The translations under genes and the position numbers were made by a program. From assembly GCA_030280995.1 (NCBI GenBank), contig JASXTE010000017.1, positions 13,568,498 through 13,632,497 of the forward strand: 64,000 nt of DNA, in the 5' to 3' direction. Shown piece after piece: positions 1 to 13,087 of this stretch. Numbering within the stretch: the first letter of the stretch is position 1; each line of letters begins with the position of its first letter. Origin of the DNA: Hemileia vastatrix. Its lineage: Eukaryota > Basidiomycota > Pucciniomycetes > Pucciniales > Zaghouaniaceae. Under the pieces are notes generated by a model. That model saw nothing but the letters and a program-made list of their open reading frames with translations, was not told the DNA's origin and searched no databases.

Positions 1-2935
1 AGAGATTTTTGCAGGAAGAGTGTTTTATGATTTAGGAGATATAATGGGGATATATGATGAAAGAGAGTTGAATCCAGAATCAAGACTACTTAAAACCTTT
101 GATATGCCACTTAGATGATTACAGCTAACAAGGTTACCTCAAGAAGCAAAAAATTCAGTTTCTGATAATCAAGCTCAGATGGCATGGATTCTACAGGACA
201 AAATTCCACAAGATGTTGGTATATTTATTGATGATGGTGGAAAAAAAGGAGCTTCAGATGATTATGGAAATGAAGTATTGAAGGAGAATACATGAATACA
301 AAATTTTATCTGGGAATATGCTGTAATTCTAGAGAAGATTTTTTTTAGGATAGAAGAGGCTTGTTTAACTATTACAGGTTCAAAATTTTATTTTTGTGTT
401 CCAGCTATAGAATTATTAGGTCATGTGGTATGTAGAGAGGGTAGGATTATGTCAAAGAAGAAATTAAATAAAGTTCAGTCCTGGCCAAGACCCAAGAATA
501 CAAGCAAAGTCAGAGGGTTTTTTGGTGTATGTGTTTATGCTACAATGTTTATCAAGGACCTTTCTTCATTGGCCTCTCCTTTGAGATGGTTGAATAGGAA
601 GTATTCTGACTGGGAGTGGGATGAAAAGTGAAAAAAGGAATTTATTAGGTTAAAAAAGGTATTTAGGGAATATATTATCTTGCACAAGTTAGATTATGGG
701 ATAGATGCAAGGAGATTTATTTAGCAGTGGATTCAAGTCAAATTGCTGCTGGGGCGGTTCTGTCTCAAATATATAAAACTGGTTATACTATACCAGTCAG
801 GTATGAATGTTTGGTTTTTACTGAGGTGGAATCAAGATATTCTCAACTGAAACTAGAACTTTGTGGTGTGGCAAAAATCTGAAAGAAACTTCAAAAGATT
901 TTATGGGGACAACACTTCAAATTGCAAGCTGATGCTAAATTTTTGATTCAAATGATCAATCCCCCAAGTTTAACAAAGCGCCCATGAATAGATTGGTAGC
1001 TTTTATTAAGCATTTTTCTTTTGATTTATCTCACAAGCCTGAAAAGACATTTAATATTCCTGATGGCTATCAAGAAGACCACCTAGTGAAGAGGATTCTG
1101 ACTCAGAGGAATTCAATGAAGATATACCTGTTATCAAGGCTAGTACAAAGTTCTAAAGATATTCTTTACCTCTCTCATGAGGTTAAACTGGCAGGATTAA
1201 TATCTGTGGATAGAGTTGAAAATTGCCTCCACCAAGAGGATAAACTATAAATAATAAAAATATGGTAAATTATGTGCTTGGAGAATTTGATGAAGGTGTA
1301 GATAAATTTAGTCAAAAAGATATTGGAGATGTTGTGTATATGGATGAGGATCGTGAAATAGTGTGGGATAGTAAAAATTTGGTGAATGGTGTATATTTTG
1401 GAGTTTTAGATAATTTGGTTAAAGTGATGTTGGGTGTTAAAAATTTGGTTAAAAGGAGGTTGGACAAAGATGATGATGATGTTGAAAAGTGTAAAAGAGG
1501 GAAAGAAGAAATAGTGGTTGCTAAACAGTTGGAAGGTGCAAAGATGGAAATTTGAAAAATCATTTATGATAAAAGGCAAAGTCAAGATTTAAAGTAACTG
1601 GCTCATTCATGTGCAGGTAATATAGGGGACAGGGAAGTTCCCATTGAAATAATATTAATGGATTTTCAAGATGATGTCTGGGGGCAGACTGGATTTTATT
1701 ATAAAATGGTTAAATATTTGTTAACATTAGAAAGGCCAGATAATAGTGATAATGATGAATGGGTGGCTACCAAAAGAAAGTTGCAAGTATTTTATCTCTC
1801 TGGAAAAAGATTAATGAGGAGTTATCCAAATCCTCAAGTAGTTATTCCTCAAAAGAAAGGCCAAGAATTGGTTATGAAATCACTGCATGAAGATCTTGGG
1901 TATAGAGTTGATGAAACTTATAGACAAATTTGTGATAGATTTTGGTTGCCTTTAATGATTAAGACTGTTAAAAAATGGGTTCAGTCATGTGAAGAATTTC
2001 AAAAAGTTTTTTAAGGCCAAAAGAACCTTGACATGCAACTGGTAAAAATACTCTTTTTGGTAGGGTTAGTTTAAATGCTTTTCATATTAAGGAGGGTAGA
2101 TATAAATATTTGATTGTAGAGAGAGATGATTTATCTAGTTGGGTAGAGGCAGCACCTCTTTTTAATTTAAATTCCAGGAATGTGGCAGATTTTTTGATGA
2201 AAAATTGGGTATATAGGTATGGAGTGTTGAAGTTGGTAATGGTTGATGGAGGTCCTGAATTTGTGACAGAGTTTAGAGAGGCTATATTAAAAGTTGGATC
2301 AAAGGTTAAGGTAGAAACCCCATATTATCCTGAAACTGAAGGAATGGTAGACAGAGGGCATAAATTTATTAAGGATGCTTTGTTTAAAATGTGTGGAGCA
2401 ACTGCTGAAAATTGGAGGCACTATTTACCATTAGTTTTGTTTGCTGGAAGAATCACTGCCAAAAGCACAACTGGATATTCCCATATGAACTAGTTTTTGG
2501 ACAAAATGCAGTTCTCCCATTTGATTTAGAGGCTGAATCATATCTTGGAGTAGATTGGGGTATGGTTAAAAATACTGAAGAATTATTATGTGCAAAAATG
2601 GTTTAGTTAGAAAAGAAAAAAGAAACTCTAGAAAAGGCATATTCAAAAATGAAGAATATTAGGAATCAGTCAGTCAGATATTGGGATAAGAGGTTGGCTC
2701 ATAGGAGAAGGAATCCTTTGAAAACTAGAGATATTGTCTTGGTGTATAATAGGAGTTTGGAAAGTCAGTGTGGAAGAATGTTTTCAGATAGGTGGAATGG
2801 ACCCTACAGAGTTAGAGAACAGGTATCTGAAGGTTCATATGTGTTAGAATAGTTGGATGGAGTAGTTTTGAAAAAGAGGGTAGCTGCTGATCAAGTAAAG
2901 CAATCCTATCTTAGGGGCACTAGGTGTGCCAAAGA
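1..2935 (+). pseudogene. Ty3/gypsy pol remnant (RT, RNase H, integrase), truncated by the window edge
   Basis: Reading through stops and frameshifts gives the order of a Ty3 pol. A reverse transcriptase end comes first, with a FIDD catalytic box near 221-232 (normally YxDD). The RT connection follows (425-628, ending in a WPRP...VRGFFGV block), then RNase H (about 720-1060), an integrase zinc-binding region (about 1860-2010, last Cys replaced by Phe), the integrase core (2110-2490) and a GPY/F-type C-terminal module (2649-2850). In the core the segment VDGGPEF carries the second Asp. The expected third acidic residue appears as Asp in MVDRGHK where the family usually has Glu. Stops occur at TGA 116-118 and at many later points, so this is a dead copy. 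The 5' part and LTR lie outside the window. The family resembles the Ty3 lineage widespread in basidiomycetes; linkage to the C-family element at 61364 is possible but not shown. Confidence 0.88.
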
Positions 2936-3760
2936 TTAACTCTGAAATGAGGATAAATTATCAACTATTGTTACAAGGAATAACTATAGAATGAGGATAA
3001 ACTACCCATTATCCTTTATGAAGATTTCCTCCAAAATTAGGATAAACTACTTCATCATTGTTTAAAGAGGAGTTTCTCCACAAAACAGTAAAAACTAAAT
3101 ACTATCATTAAAATTAACAATCATTAAATTTGAATGCCTCAAATTTTATGGAAAAGAATTATGTTGGACTGAATTTATTTTTGGTGAAGTTTTCACAGGG
3201 GAACCTTCTAAATTAATAATATTGGTAAGTTTGGGGGTAATTGATGGGCTGACTGCTCTATACACAACTACCCCACAATGTTCATTACCATAGCTTCCCT
3301 GTTTCTAGTTGAATTCTGGCTTTGTTTTTGTTACATATCAAGTCCACTAATACTGTAAACTAAAAAAACATGACATCAAACAGTTACACTCACTCAAAGC
3401 CAGATTAAAGAATTTTTTTATGTTTTATTTTTGATTTATGAAATTTTATTTTGAATTTTTTTATGTTAGAATTTTATTTTATTTTAAATTTAAATTTATT
3501 AAAAATTATTGTTTCAAAGATAATGATCACTGGTGGTCTCCAATCATTTTTACAAATTGGAGGGAGCCCACCCAGTGATCATTTCTATTTTTGTTATTAT
3601 GTTTTTCAAATTTTTCAAAATCAATTTATGTTTATTTTCAATTTCTTTTTTTGTGTATCACACATCAAGGTGCACTTGGCTGTGGGTATGATGTCAGGGG
3701 TATGGCTTATCAAATGGCTGGGGGCATCTTTAAATATATTTAATTTAAATTTACAAAGAA
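2936..3760. other. 3' end of the Ty3 remnant and possible 3' LTR; no gene
   Basis: A phrase resembling ATGAGGATAAACTACC recurs three times at about 2945, 2992 and 3038, as expected for decayed repeats in the C-terminal tail of this pol type. A G-rich run at 3231-3238 is followed by TGATGGGCTGACTGC at 3242, which could be a polypurine tract and LTR start, but no second LTR copy is in the window to confirm it. The rest is AT-rich without a convincing reading frame. Confidence 0.35.
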
Positions 3761-3762
3761 AT

Positions 3763-3881
3763 AATAATAATAATAATAAAAATAAATAATAATAACATAA
3801 ATAATAATTAAAATTAAAATTAAAAAAAATAAAATATAAAATTAAATTAAAATAATAATAATAATAATAATAATAATAATC
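3763..3881. repeat. AT-rich microsatellite, (AAT)n with interruptions
   Basis: Two stretches of AAT/ATA triplets (about 3763-3800 and 3850-3880) are separated by degenerate A-rich sequence. Confidence 0.9.
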
Positions 3882-3995
3882 TTTAACTTTGAATTTTCTT
3901 TATAATTTTGGTTTATTTCTTTACATATTTTACTTTTTTAGGGAGCAGGGTCTGATGGAGAAAAATATCTATTGGATTCTATCTTAAGATATGCT

Positions 3996-4335
3996 GTTAG
4001 TCCTTCAAGACTTTAAACTGGCTAATTTTCAAGAATAATTCAAGACTTTGGATTTACGTTTTTTTTTAGATCTGTTAGTCCTTCAAGACTTTGGAACTCT
4101 ATAGGATCAGTTAGTCTAAAAAGACTTTAAATTAAATATTAAAGAAGAAAATTTTAAAAATATACAATAAATTAAATCTTTGGTCCACTATGACATAAAA
4201 CTGGAAATGAATCATAGGATTTGGTCCTCTAAGACCTTAGACTGGAAATAAACATCAAAATGTCAATCGTAGGTCCCCTATGACTTTAAACTGGCAAATT
4301 ACTTTCACTTTGGTCCACCAAGACTATAAACTTGA
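3996..4335 (+). repeat. Degenerate interspersed short repeat, seven copies
   Basis: A 24-26 nt phrase close to TTGGTCCACTAAGACTTTAA plus CTGG recurs at about 3996, 4074, 4110, 4180, 4221, 4270 and 4310. The spacing is irregular (36-78 nt). Copies differ by a few bases each, so it looks like an old tandem array with changing spacers. No coding frame runs through it. Confidence 0.7.
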
Positions 4336-7011
4336 AATTGACTAGAAGTTTGGATTTAAGGATATTAGGAGGGAATGTTAATCTAGGAGGATATTCAATT
4401 CAGTCATTTTAATTTATCACTGGTTCATCAGTACTCAAACTGGTACTCACTCATTTGGACAACTCAGCCGTTAATGAAAATATTGCAACTAACTTTAGAA
4501 AATAGAGATGTCATCAAATGAAGTTATTTAGGATTAAAAAAGATGGAGATTTTAAAGGTTATTTATGGTGATTTTTTAAAAAGTCTAAATAAGGTGCTAA
4601 GATTTTCAGGATAATTATGATTAATGGTAAAATTAGGAGAATTTTTTTAAGAATTGGAAACATATTTGAATGTTGTGATTCTAAATAATAGAAGAAGGAT
4701 AGGATTTGGATTTAGTTTGTCTCTTTGGTAGACTATTTAGGTGGAAGTTTGGAGGACCTTATGTCAAGAATGGAATCTTAGTATTTGGATCAGGGGGAAG
4801 CTCAATGGGAATGGAATCAAAAGTATTTGGCTCATTAGAGAGGCCCGCTCTCTCATGCTGTGAAGAACAATGGAGACTGGTAGAGGAGATTCTGAAGGAA
4901 TTCAAACCTTTCTCTCAGTAGTGGAATAATCACAAGGTAAATACAGTTTATAAATTTTTATTTCAAAATATGTTACAAATTTAAGAATTAAAAATCAACC
5001 AGACAATAATAATCATCAGCACTTAAAGAATATAAAAGAATCAACTATTAAAAATTAAAGAAGAGAAGAAAATCAAAATAAATAATCCCTTTGGAGTCTT
5101 TCAACATTGTTATCAAAGCTTTGCATCAAAATTCTTCTCTTCATTAAATCTTCAGTATTATTGGCAGGGGTTTCCTGAAAATAAGTTAAAAATTTATGCT
5201 TCATATCATCACAAAGGCAAGAAAGAGATATCTATTAAATTTATGATAATGATTTATGTAATCATTTTTCACATGGCCAATGTCATCTTTATTGGTGATT
5301 TCAATAGCTTAGGAGTTTGAAGAGATAGGAGTTGGATTTTGAATTAGCAGGTGATTTATTAGATTAAAATTAAAAGACTAACTTTTTGAGCAAGGAAATA
5401 TTGATTCAGAAAAACTGAAAGGAGAAACTGGAATAATAGGATTGGGATTTTTAGAAGAAGAGGTTGTTTTGGCCTTCATATTACAAAATAAGGTTGGAAT
5501 TTTTGATAATCTCTTTTCAGGAAAAGAAAGATCAGGAAGAGCGTCTGGTCCAGCATAGATGTTAGTTCTGGAAGAAATAATTGGACAATTATACTTGATT
5601 TTTTAAGCCTTCAATGATTACAGGCAGCTCTCAGGAAGACCAGGGTTAGAAATCAAACAAGGAACCTGGTATTTGGCACAAAGTTCACATGCAACAGCAA
5701 GGTCTTTTGATGACATGTTGATGATGATATTTGTTTTAAAAGAAAATTTGAAATTTTTTAGGACTAGTCAAGGCAAATGGTTGAAGAGAATGAAGAGAGG
5801 ATGAATATTTGTTTGATTAATTATGCAAACTTAAAGAATGGGGACATTCCTCATTGGAGGGAGGATTTGGAAGTCAAAAGTATAGTATGGCACTTAAGGT
5901 TATTTAAAATGGATTTTTGGGGAATGATTTTTGATATTGGAAAGGCCAATATAATTTTAAATTAGAAATATTAAATATATTGGTATTAAAAATGGTTGAA
6001 AAGGGTTAATTTTACCGGTCAAGTTTTAACAAATAATTACTGAGCGTAAAATGCAAGTATAGGCTTAAAAGTGCATAGAAATTGAATTCAGGATATTCAA
6101 GAACCTTTGGGAGTTTTTCTGGAATTTTTACTATTTTTCTACTATTTTTAAGAATTTTATAAAGTATTTTTGATTATTTTTGATATTTCAAAATTTACTT
6201 AACTTGGATAATTCTTTACTAGGTGAATAGGGCTGTTCAGGCTACAAAAATTAGAACAGAATATAAAGAAGAGGTATCTCTATAATCAGTATTTTTTTCT
6301 AGATTTTTTATTGATATTTTTAAGGTTCTGATTGAGTCCAGAAGTCAGTACAAGCTCAAGACGAGCTCTGGATTGCTCTGGTTATGGAAAGTAGGGCAGT
6401 TTACTTACTATGCATATAAAGCCTGTAGACTCGAAATTTGAGATCATCTAGCCATCTAAAAATTATATAAAAACCAATCAACAATGCATATTAATAACAG
6501 TCTTTTATTATTATCATAACAAATTATAAATTTGTAATACCCTTATAAAAATAACACTTTTAAATAATAATATATTAAATTCACTGATCATCATAAATAT
6601 TAACTTATAGGGTACCATTTTAAGGGTCTCATCACCAAGGACTTAATTTTAACAACTAAATCTTATAAAAATAAAAGCTTCATAAAAATATATTATTCAA
6701 TCATTTATGTAACTTTTCTAAATAAAGCTTCACTGTCATGTTTTTCAACCTCATTATAAAGATAACTGAATCTAAATCTCAACACCTTTAATAACAAATA
6801 ATTTATTAGTAATTATATATCAAGTACAGGTTTTAGCTTAGTTAATTGAGTATTCTTTATTTACTTAAAGGGAAAGGGTTTTCTTTTGTTTATCCAACTC
6901 TCTTGGATTCTGCTTACAGCAAGGCAACTGTAAGAGTATTTCTACAGCATTAGTCTTCTCTTAATTTTTTTCTTCCCTGAAGTTAGATTTATACCTCATG
7001 CAGTGTAGTGG
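4336..7011. other. AT-rich region without recognisable genes
   Basis: Short open frames at 4706-4921 and 5777-5965 show no motif I can name. The first ends in a W-x-L-V-E-E-I-L pattern loosely like hAT transposase C-termini, which is too weak to call. No tRNA, rRNA or intact repeat ends were seen. Confidence 0.5.
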
Positions 7012-7159
7012 TGCAAGTTTTTATGACATATGAGTAGTGATAGGGATAAACTAGCTTAGGGAACAATGCCTCTGGAATGTATATATTACATGTACCGCAC
7101 CTAGCTTGTTTCCATCTATTCTGGAAAAAAGACAAACAAGACTGACCTGGTATGTATCA
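7012..7159 (+). mobile_element. copia-2 5' LTR (short, about 148 bp)
   Basis: The segment starting TG and ending GTATCA matches 25791-25930 over nearly its whole length (shared blocks include GACATATGAGTAGTGATAGG and GACTGACCTGGT). It is followed directly by a primer-site-like sequence and by copia gag, which makes it the 5' LTR. The exact start is uncertain because this copy has a few extra bases after TGC. Confidence 0.7.
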
Positions 7160-7169
7160 GGTTATGGGC
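7160..7169 (+). promoter_or_regulatory. copia-2 candidate primer binding site
   Basis: GGTTATGGGC lies directly after the LTR end. It matches the start of the copia-1 primer site at 18969 and is complementary to the anticodon arm of initiator tRNA-Met as known from other eukaryotes. Confidence 0.5.
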
Positions 7170-7399
7170 TTTTAAGTTTCACTGCTGCAATATTTGACTG
7201 AAATCAATGTGTGTGAAATTCTTGTGACATTTAATTTTGAATGGTCACAAGTCTCTTGCAAGCAAAGAAATCATCATCATTATCATTTTGAGCATCAAAT
7301 TTATCTACATCTTCATCAAAATTAATAATTGAAACAATAATGAATAACCCATAATTATCATCAGAAATTAAAGAAAAAAGAATAAATTTAACACCATCT

Positions 7400-9212
7400 G
7401 TTCTTCCATTGCATTATTTAGGTGTTTAGGCATTACTAAGAAGGGAACTTTACTATAAAGATGAGGAAAAACTCCATAAACACACCAAAAAAGGTACTAT
7501 TCTATCTCCCAGTGGAGTAACTTTTATTCACTGGAAAGACAGTCTTTAATCAGCATCAAAAAATTACTTGCAAGATCTGGAATATAATTTCTCCCCTATT
7601 CTTTCCAACTATTTCCATTGGGATGTTGAAAAACTTGCACAAATGGCCATATACAACTTCCTATCAAATGCTCATAAATACCAAGTGAAACAAAGGTAAC
7701 CAGCTTTTTGGGCGTATAATTTCTTGTGTAAACAATTTAATTAAAAGTCAATTGTTTCAAGACTTAGTTTTGTAAAAGACATGATCATGATGATCTTTAC
7801 CCAGACTCCATGATATTTGCTAAGTATGTGTCTGAATTCACAAACAAAGTTGAAGATCTATATGAAAATGGTTTCAAACCAGCCAAGGAAAAATGTAACA
7901 ACCTTATGATGTATTTCACTCTTAAAAAATGCCACAAATATTCTTCAGATGTGATATACACAATTAAAAACTGTATAAAAATGTCTGACCATGATATAAA
8001 ACTGGAAGAAATTGATCAAATGGTAAGTAACCTAAAAATTTCATTAAATCTATCAAAAAAATCATTTAAAAAAAATCACTGTAATGATATTGTTGAAGGA
8101 AAATTATGACAATGACATAACAAACCCTGATGTTGACAAAGTGGTTTTTTTGAATGGAGCACTAACTAGCTATTAAGGTGCTGGATGTTTTCATTGTGGA
8201 AAGAAAGGCCATTGGAAGTCCCAATTCCCTAGAATTAATCAACTGGCTTGATCCTTAATTCCATCTCATAAACAAGACACTTCAAATGTAAAATTTTATT
8301 GCAACCCACCTTTCTCATGTCCAACAAAACCAAAAGTACAACCATCACAAACAGATATTTATCTTCCTGTTTACATGAAGCAAAAGAGCAAAGCTTGTTT
8401 TATCAAATTAAATGATTCAAACCAATTTAAGTCATGTGCTCCATTACCAAGTGGAATGAAATTTGACAACAAAAACTGAACATCAGATTGTGCTACAGAG
8501 AATGTAAGTGGCAAAAAAAGTCCTTTCATTTGAAGCACATAACTAACCTGTCCAATCCCTTTGATTGTGTCAACAAAAAAACCCCCCTAGCTTTCTTAAC
8601 AGACATTAATGTGAAAAGGATGATATATTGATTAGAAGAGTATTTTATTGTGCATCTGCATTTTGAACCTTATTATCAGTTACCTCTTTGATTAGACATG
8701 GTTCAGAAACACTGTTTGATACTTTTCATGATTTGCTAGTCCTTAAAAGTAGTGAAATAATTTTTCAAGGTGTTCTTGAAATCAAATGGTCTTGGAAGTT
8801 TGATGTTTTACATGTGAATGACAATATATCCTGTAATGTAAATTCAATTGTACCCCAGTAGTGTTCTATTCCAAGGGCACAAGTCCCCATATTTCTGGAT
8901 CCCCCAAGCTGTCCTGATTATTAGAAAATGTCACAGAACAGTCTTGTTCTTATGCATTTTTACAGTGAATCAGGACATTTAAGCATGAGAATTTTCTGGA
9001 GGTTAATAAACCATGAGGTAGAAGAGGGCTTACCTGAGTCTTTGTTACTAGGGGACATAAACTGTGATTTTTGTCAAGTAGAAAAGAGTGTGAGTTCTTC
9101 AATTTTAAAAAGTACTAAAAGAGTGCTAGATACTTTAGAAATCATTGAGTCAGATGTGATGGAACCATTGAAAGCCAAAAATTTTCATGTCACATTGTAT
9201 TTTGTCTCATTC
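7400..9212 (+). pseudogene. copia-2 gag-pol remnant (gag, zinc knuckle, GAG-pre-integrase)
   Basis: Broken frames give a Ty1-copia Gag. An N-terminal block near 7500 reads like SPSGVTFIHW, a helical gag segment lies at 7810-8106, and a zinc knuckle at about 8180-8230 starts C-F-H-C-G-K-K-G-H but has Phe (TTC) in place of the last Cys. A degraded protease stretch follows. At 8928-9212 a GAG-pre-integrase domain keeps GHLS and the C-D-F-C pair and runs into the start of the integrase core. The frame is cut at 9213 by the end of repeat A and seems to resume at 24760. Several stops and frameshifts show it is inactive. Confidence 0.8.
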
Positions 9213-9262
9213 TGTCAGCCTGTATATCCCCAGGACTGAGTAAAAAGTACTTATAAAATATC
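9213..9262 (-). mobile_element. End of a family A LTR-like repeat (reverse copy, outer left end)
   Basis: TGTCAGCCTGTATATCCCC and the following bases are the reverse complement of the 3' end of repeat A (compare 18125-18173). The other end of an A copy in the same orientation stops at 24759 with GCCTGACA. The copia-2 reading frame breaks at 9212 and appears to continue at 24760, with ATTC and ATTT as flanking bases. I infer one A insertion whose middle is now filled by later insertions and rearrangements. Confidence 0.65.
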
Positions 9263-12200
9263 ATCTATAGTGTATGTATTCAGAGCTCTATAATCACTGC
9301 ATAATCTTGCCTTATCTTTTTCATAAGAGATTAATACTGGTGAAATAACACAATAATTAGGTGTTGTGTCTACTTCATTTCTAACAACATTTTTATGTTG
9401 TCTTCAATATCTTTCCTTTTTGCAGGAGAAGCTGGGTAAGGTTTCTTTTTCAAGCTGCCAGGAATATTATCCAAATCACAACTTAAACAGATTTTCATCT
9501 CATGGTCTTTGACCAATCCTAGTTCATTTGAACCTTGAGCAAATGCCATAGGATATGATTTAATCAATCTCAAAATATTTTCTTCTTCAATTTTTGAGAG
9601 TTGAGGATTGAAAGAGGCCTTTTGGATCTCATTATCCAATTCAACCATTTCAGTTGTGGTTCTTCCACCTTGCAGTTGTTCTTCTCTAGGAGAAATGGCA
9701 TATACTGAGTTTTCAGAACATATTTTAAATTTTCTCTTACCATTCATGCCTATAGTGAAGCAACTGTTTGCAGGATCTATTTTAATGCCAAATTTTGTCA
9801 ATAAATCATTGCCAATAATAAACCAATCACTACAATTTTTATTATCCATTACTAAAAATTCACATACTGCTCTAATTATATTTTAAGAATACAGCAGTTT
9901 TGTATTTGCCAATTAGATTTAATACTGAACCAAAACCTCTCCAGTTCTTTGTTTGAACAGGTTCTAGTTTTTCCTGGCACTTACTATCAAGTTTCATTAA
10001 TGTCTTAATTGAAACTACACTACCTGCAGCCCCAGTGTCAAGAATGGCATTCATTTCTTTTCCACATATAATAACAGGTGCTCTGATAGGTGTTATTTTG
10101 TAAGTATCATGAGTTACATCTTTAATTATTTCAGCTTCCTCAATGGAAGTTAAAGATGTGTCTGTATGAGGTATAGCATCATTCAGGAACATAATATCCT
10201 GTTCTAATACAAATATCTCATGTTCATCATCACTGTAAGATATGTTACTTTTGCAATCCTCACTGGATTCCACATTCTCATCTTCGTGATTACTTGGTTC
10301 AAAATTCTGTGAGGTTTCAATAACATTTATTCTTTTCTTACACGTGTGACCCTTAACCCAAGGTTCATTACATTTATAACAAGTGTTATTCTCTTGTCTT
10401 TTAGGGACAAGGGGAGCTGAAGGTTTTTTCTTCTCCACTGGCAATTTACTTGCAGTAGGTTTTACCACGTCAACACTTTGTCTGTAATTGTTATACTTGG
10501 TTTCATATTTTTGGTTTAATAATATTTCATTGCATATATTAATGAATCCAGAGGTATCTCTGATGGTTTCAGTTCTAGCTACAATAATGTCTCTAACTGA
10601 TATAGGCAACTTGTATATTATTTTCTCTTTCCACTCATCATAATCCATTTTTGGATCCATAGCTTTCATAATTTTTATTAAATTCATTAAAAAGACCATG
10701 GGTTTATTTCCAGCATTTGGATTATATCTGGCTCTTTCATACAATCTTTGTTGAGTGATTCTGAATTTTAGACCACCAAATTGCCTTTCAATTAGTGCCT
10801 TCCATTCATTCCAGGAGTAATTAATTCCCTCACTCAATACAGATTCAAACCATAATAAGGCCACATCTGTAAATAAAGATATTAACTTTGAAGTAATTTC
10901 TTCATCAGGTAATTTTTATGAAAATTTTAAGTTATCAATTCTTTGAATGAATTGTTGCCAATCAGATTTTGAATCCCCATCAAAAGAAGGAAACTGATCT
11001 AACTTAGGCCAGTTCTTTTGGCTAGTTTTTGCTTCCCTAACCTGAGGAATATTGAGTAATTCACTTAATTTAGAAAGATGATCATTTATTTCATCTTTTA
11101 CTGATTTTATATTCTCAGAGCCCATGACACTATGTTCATGTTCAATAATTGGTTTATCATCAGAGTGTTTCATAAAAACTGGTACTCTTTCCACATAAGA
11201 GGTATTATCTTTTATTTTTTCAGTATTTTTCAAAATTTTAGCTACTTCAATTTCTACTCTTTGTAACCTATCTTTTATTACAGGTACATGAGTTAAGGTA
11301 TCATTTACACTTGAAAAAGACAATTTTACACATCCCTCTATGGTAGCCATAATATTCTGAGAATGGTCTAATTTATTTTATAAATTTTTAATCTCAGAGT
11401 TTAATCTTTTGTTTTCATTGATTAATTCATTATTTGAATTCTCAATAATGTTTAACCTATTGGCTGTTTTACTCAATGATTGTGTGAGGTTTAATAATAC
11501 ACTTTCTGTATTATTGTTAGACTCTCTAGAGAATTCTTCCAATTTTTCAATTCTTAATAATAATTTACTAATTATTTTTGATTCCATTGGATTTTCTTTT
11601 AGAAAATATTCAATTTTTTCTGTTCCCAATTCAGAAGACTCATCATCAAGGTCAATATTTAATTCATTTGGTTCCATTTTTATATTAATAGCGTTTTCCT
11701 GGTGGTCAATAAAACTATGTACATTGTCCTCATTTACAGACAAGTTTAACATGTTATTTTCAAATTAATAATTTTTTAAATCCTTATCAATTATATCCAA
11801 TAACTCTCTATCAATTTCATTACCTATAAGTAATTCATTGTCAGGATTATATAATTGATCCTGAGAAGATGAATGACTTACCAAGGTCTTATTCCATTTC
11901 CCCTGCCTCTCCTTGGCTTTCCCCTGTAAGGGTGACTTCTGGAGCCCTGCTGTTGAGGGTTGTTGTAGTTTTGGGCGTACCAATCACACTTCCATTTTCT
12001 TACTGTAATTCTTTGATCCTCCTCTTGGGCTGGAGGTGTTGCTATGTAACTGTTGGGTGCCACTGTTGGTGGTTGAGCCTTTATTTCTACTAGAGCTTGA
12101 TTGACTTCTACAAAACCCTGAGCTGCTCTTTTCTCCAGATTGTTTATCTGGTCCACTATATTGTTTACCCTTATTTTCAAGGTGTTCAGTAGAGTGGAGA

Positions 12201-12415
12201 GGGAGTGAATTTGTTCTTTTAATGTATTTTTTGTTTTCTTTATTGATACCTGTTTTACAAGTTTTTCCCTTTCCTCCAGAGACATTGGCGGAGTGATGGT
12301 GTTTATGGGGGACTCCTGGCCCTCCATTTGAATGTCCTGTACCAGGTTTCTCAGCTCTAGGTCTTATGATATAAGTTTTTGCCTTATTACTCACAATATC
12401 ATTGTTGTCACACAT
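9262..12415 (-). pseudogene. Truncated Ty3/gypsy element, gag-protease-RT start, minus strand
   Basis: Read on the minus strand from 12415. An N-terminal Gag part has a basic, Gly/Arg-rich tail (11878-12415, split over two frames). A coiled-coil stretch follows (11378-11752), then a capsid-like region (11350 to about 10600, with WPKL...FDGD and WNEWKALIERQFG). A zinc knuckle C-Y-K-C...GH-T-C lies near 10360 and an aspartic protease with DTGA near 10038. Next come the GNDLL end of the protease (about 9800) and the first RT motifs (ending in CSDYRALN near 9290). RT stops abruptly at 9262, at the junction with repeat A. At least one in-frame stop (near 10916) and frameshifts near 9860, 11365 and 12300 show decay. 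No LTR could be defined. It is unlike the B and C Ty3 families here. Confidence 0.85.
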
Positions 12416-13087
12416 TTTTATGTGGAATTTAAATCAAAGAACTGAAATTTGAGATTTTTTTAAAACTTCAAAAAGGAGTTTTATCAGTACTTATTAATAC
12501 CACTGAAGACAATTTTATTGCTTACTTGCAGGTATAAAGTGAATTTAGAAGTGCCAAAAGTCAAATATGCTTTTATGTAGTCACTTGATTTAACTGTTCT
12601 ACAATATGTAGCCATGTTTTTCTATTTAAAAAAGAAAATTTGTCAGTAAAATTCTTTCTAAATATTAAATGAATTTTACAAACCAATAAAAGGGAATTAA
12701 GAGTTCTGTTAAAAGAAAACAATTAATCAGTTTAATTGGTTATCATCTGCAAAGATCAAAAATTTAATTGGTCTATTGACAGACTCCCACTAAGAACATG
12801 TTTATGTTAAATTAGTGGGAAAAAGTTTATCTGCAAAGATCTCAAATTTAATTGGTCTATTGACAGACCCACTAAAAACAATTTTATGTTAAATTAGTGG
12901 TAAAATTGTTGATTCAATATCACAATTTTATTATATAACAGGGCTTCTTTTTCTGAAATCACTATATAAGTGACCCAAACCTGTTGTAATTATCCAAATA
13001 TTTCTATAGGGATTTTATTTATGTGTACCTTCTTTGAAATTTTTACTTACTAGATTATAACAGAATTCTTGAGGAAAGGTCCCCAAT
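12416..13087. other. Untranslated or LTR region upstream of the minus-strand Ty3 gag; contains a direct duplication
   Basis: The sequence between the gag start and repeat A is AT-rich. Its position suggests leader or LTR sequence of the minus-strand Ty3 element, but no second copy exists in the window to prove LTR borders. Confidence 0.4.
12743..12906. repeat. Two-copy tandem duplication of about 82 bp with hairpins
   Basis: ATCTGCAAAGATC followed by TTAATTGGTCTATTGACAG occurs twice. Each copy continues into CCCACTAA...TTAGTGG, an inverted repeat with a loop of about 20 nt. Confidence 0.8.

Noticed and set aside
4706..4921. 71-codon frame with a W-x-L-V-E-E-I-L stretch, considered as hAT transposase
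   Set aside because: One short weak motif, no neighbouring domain and no terminal repeats.
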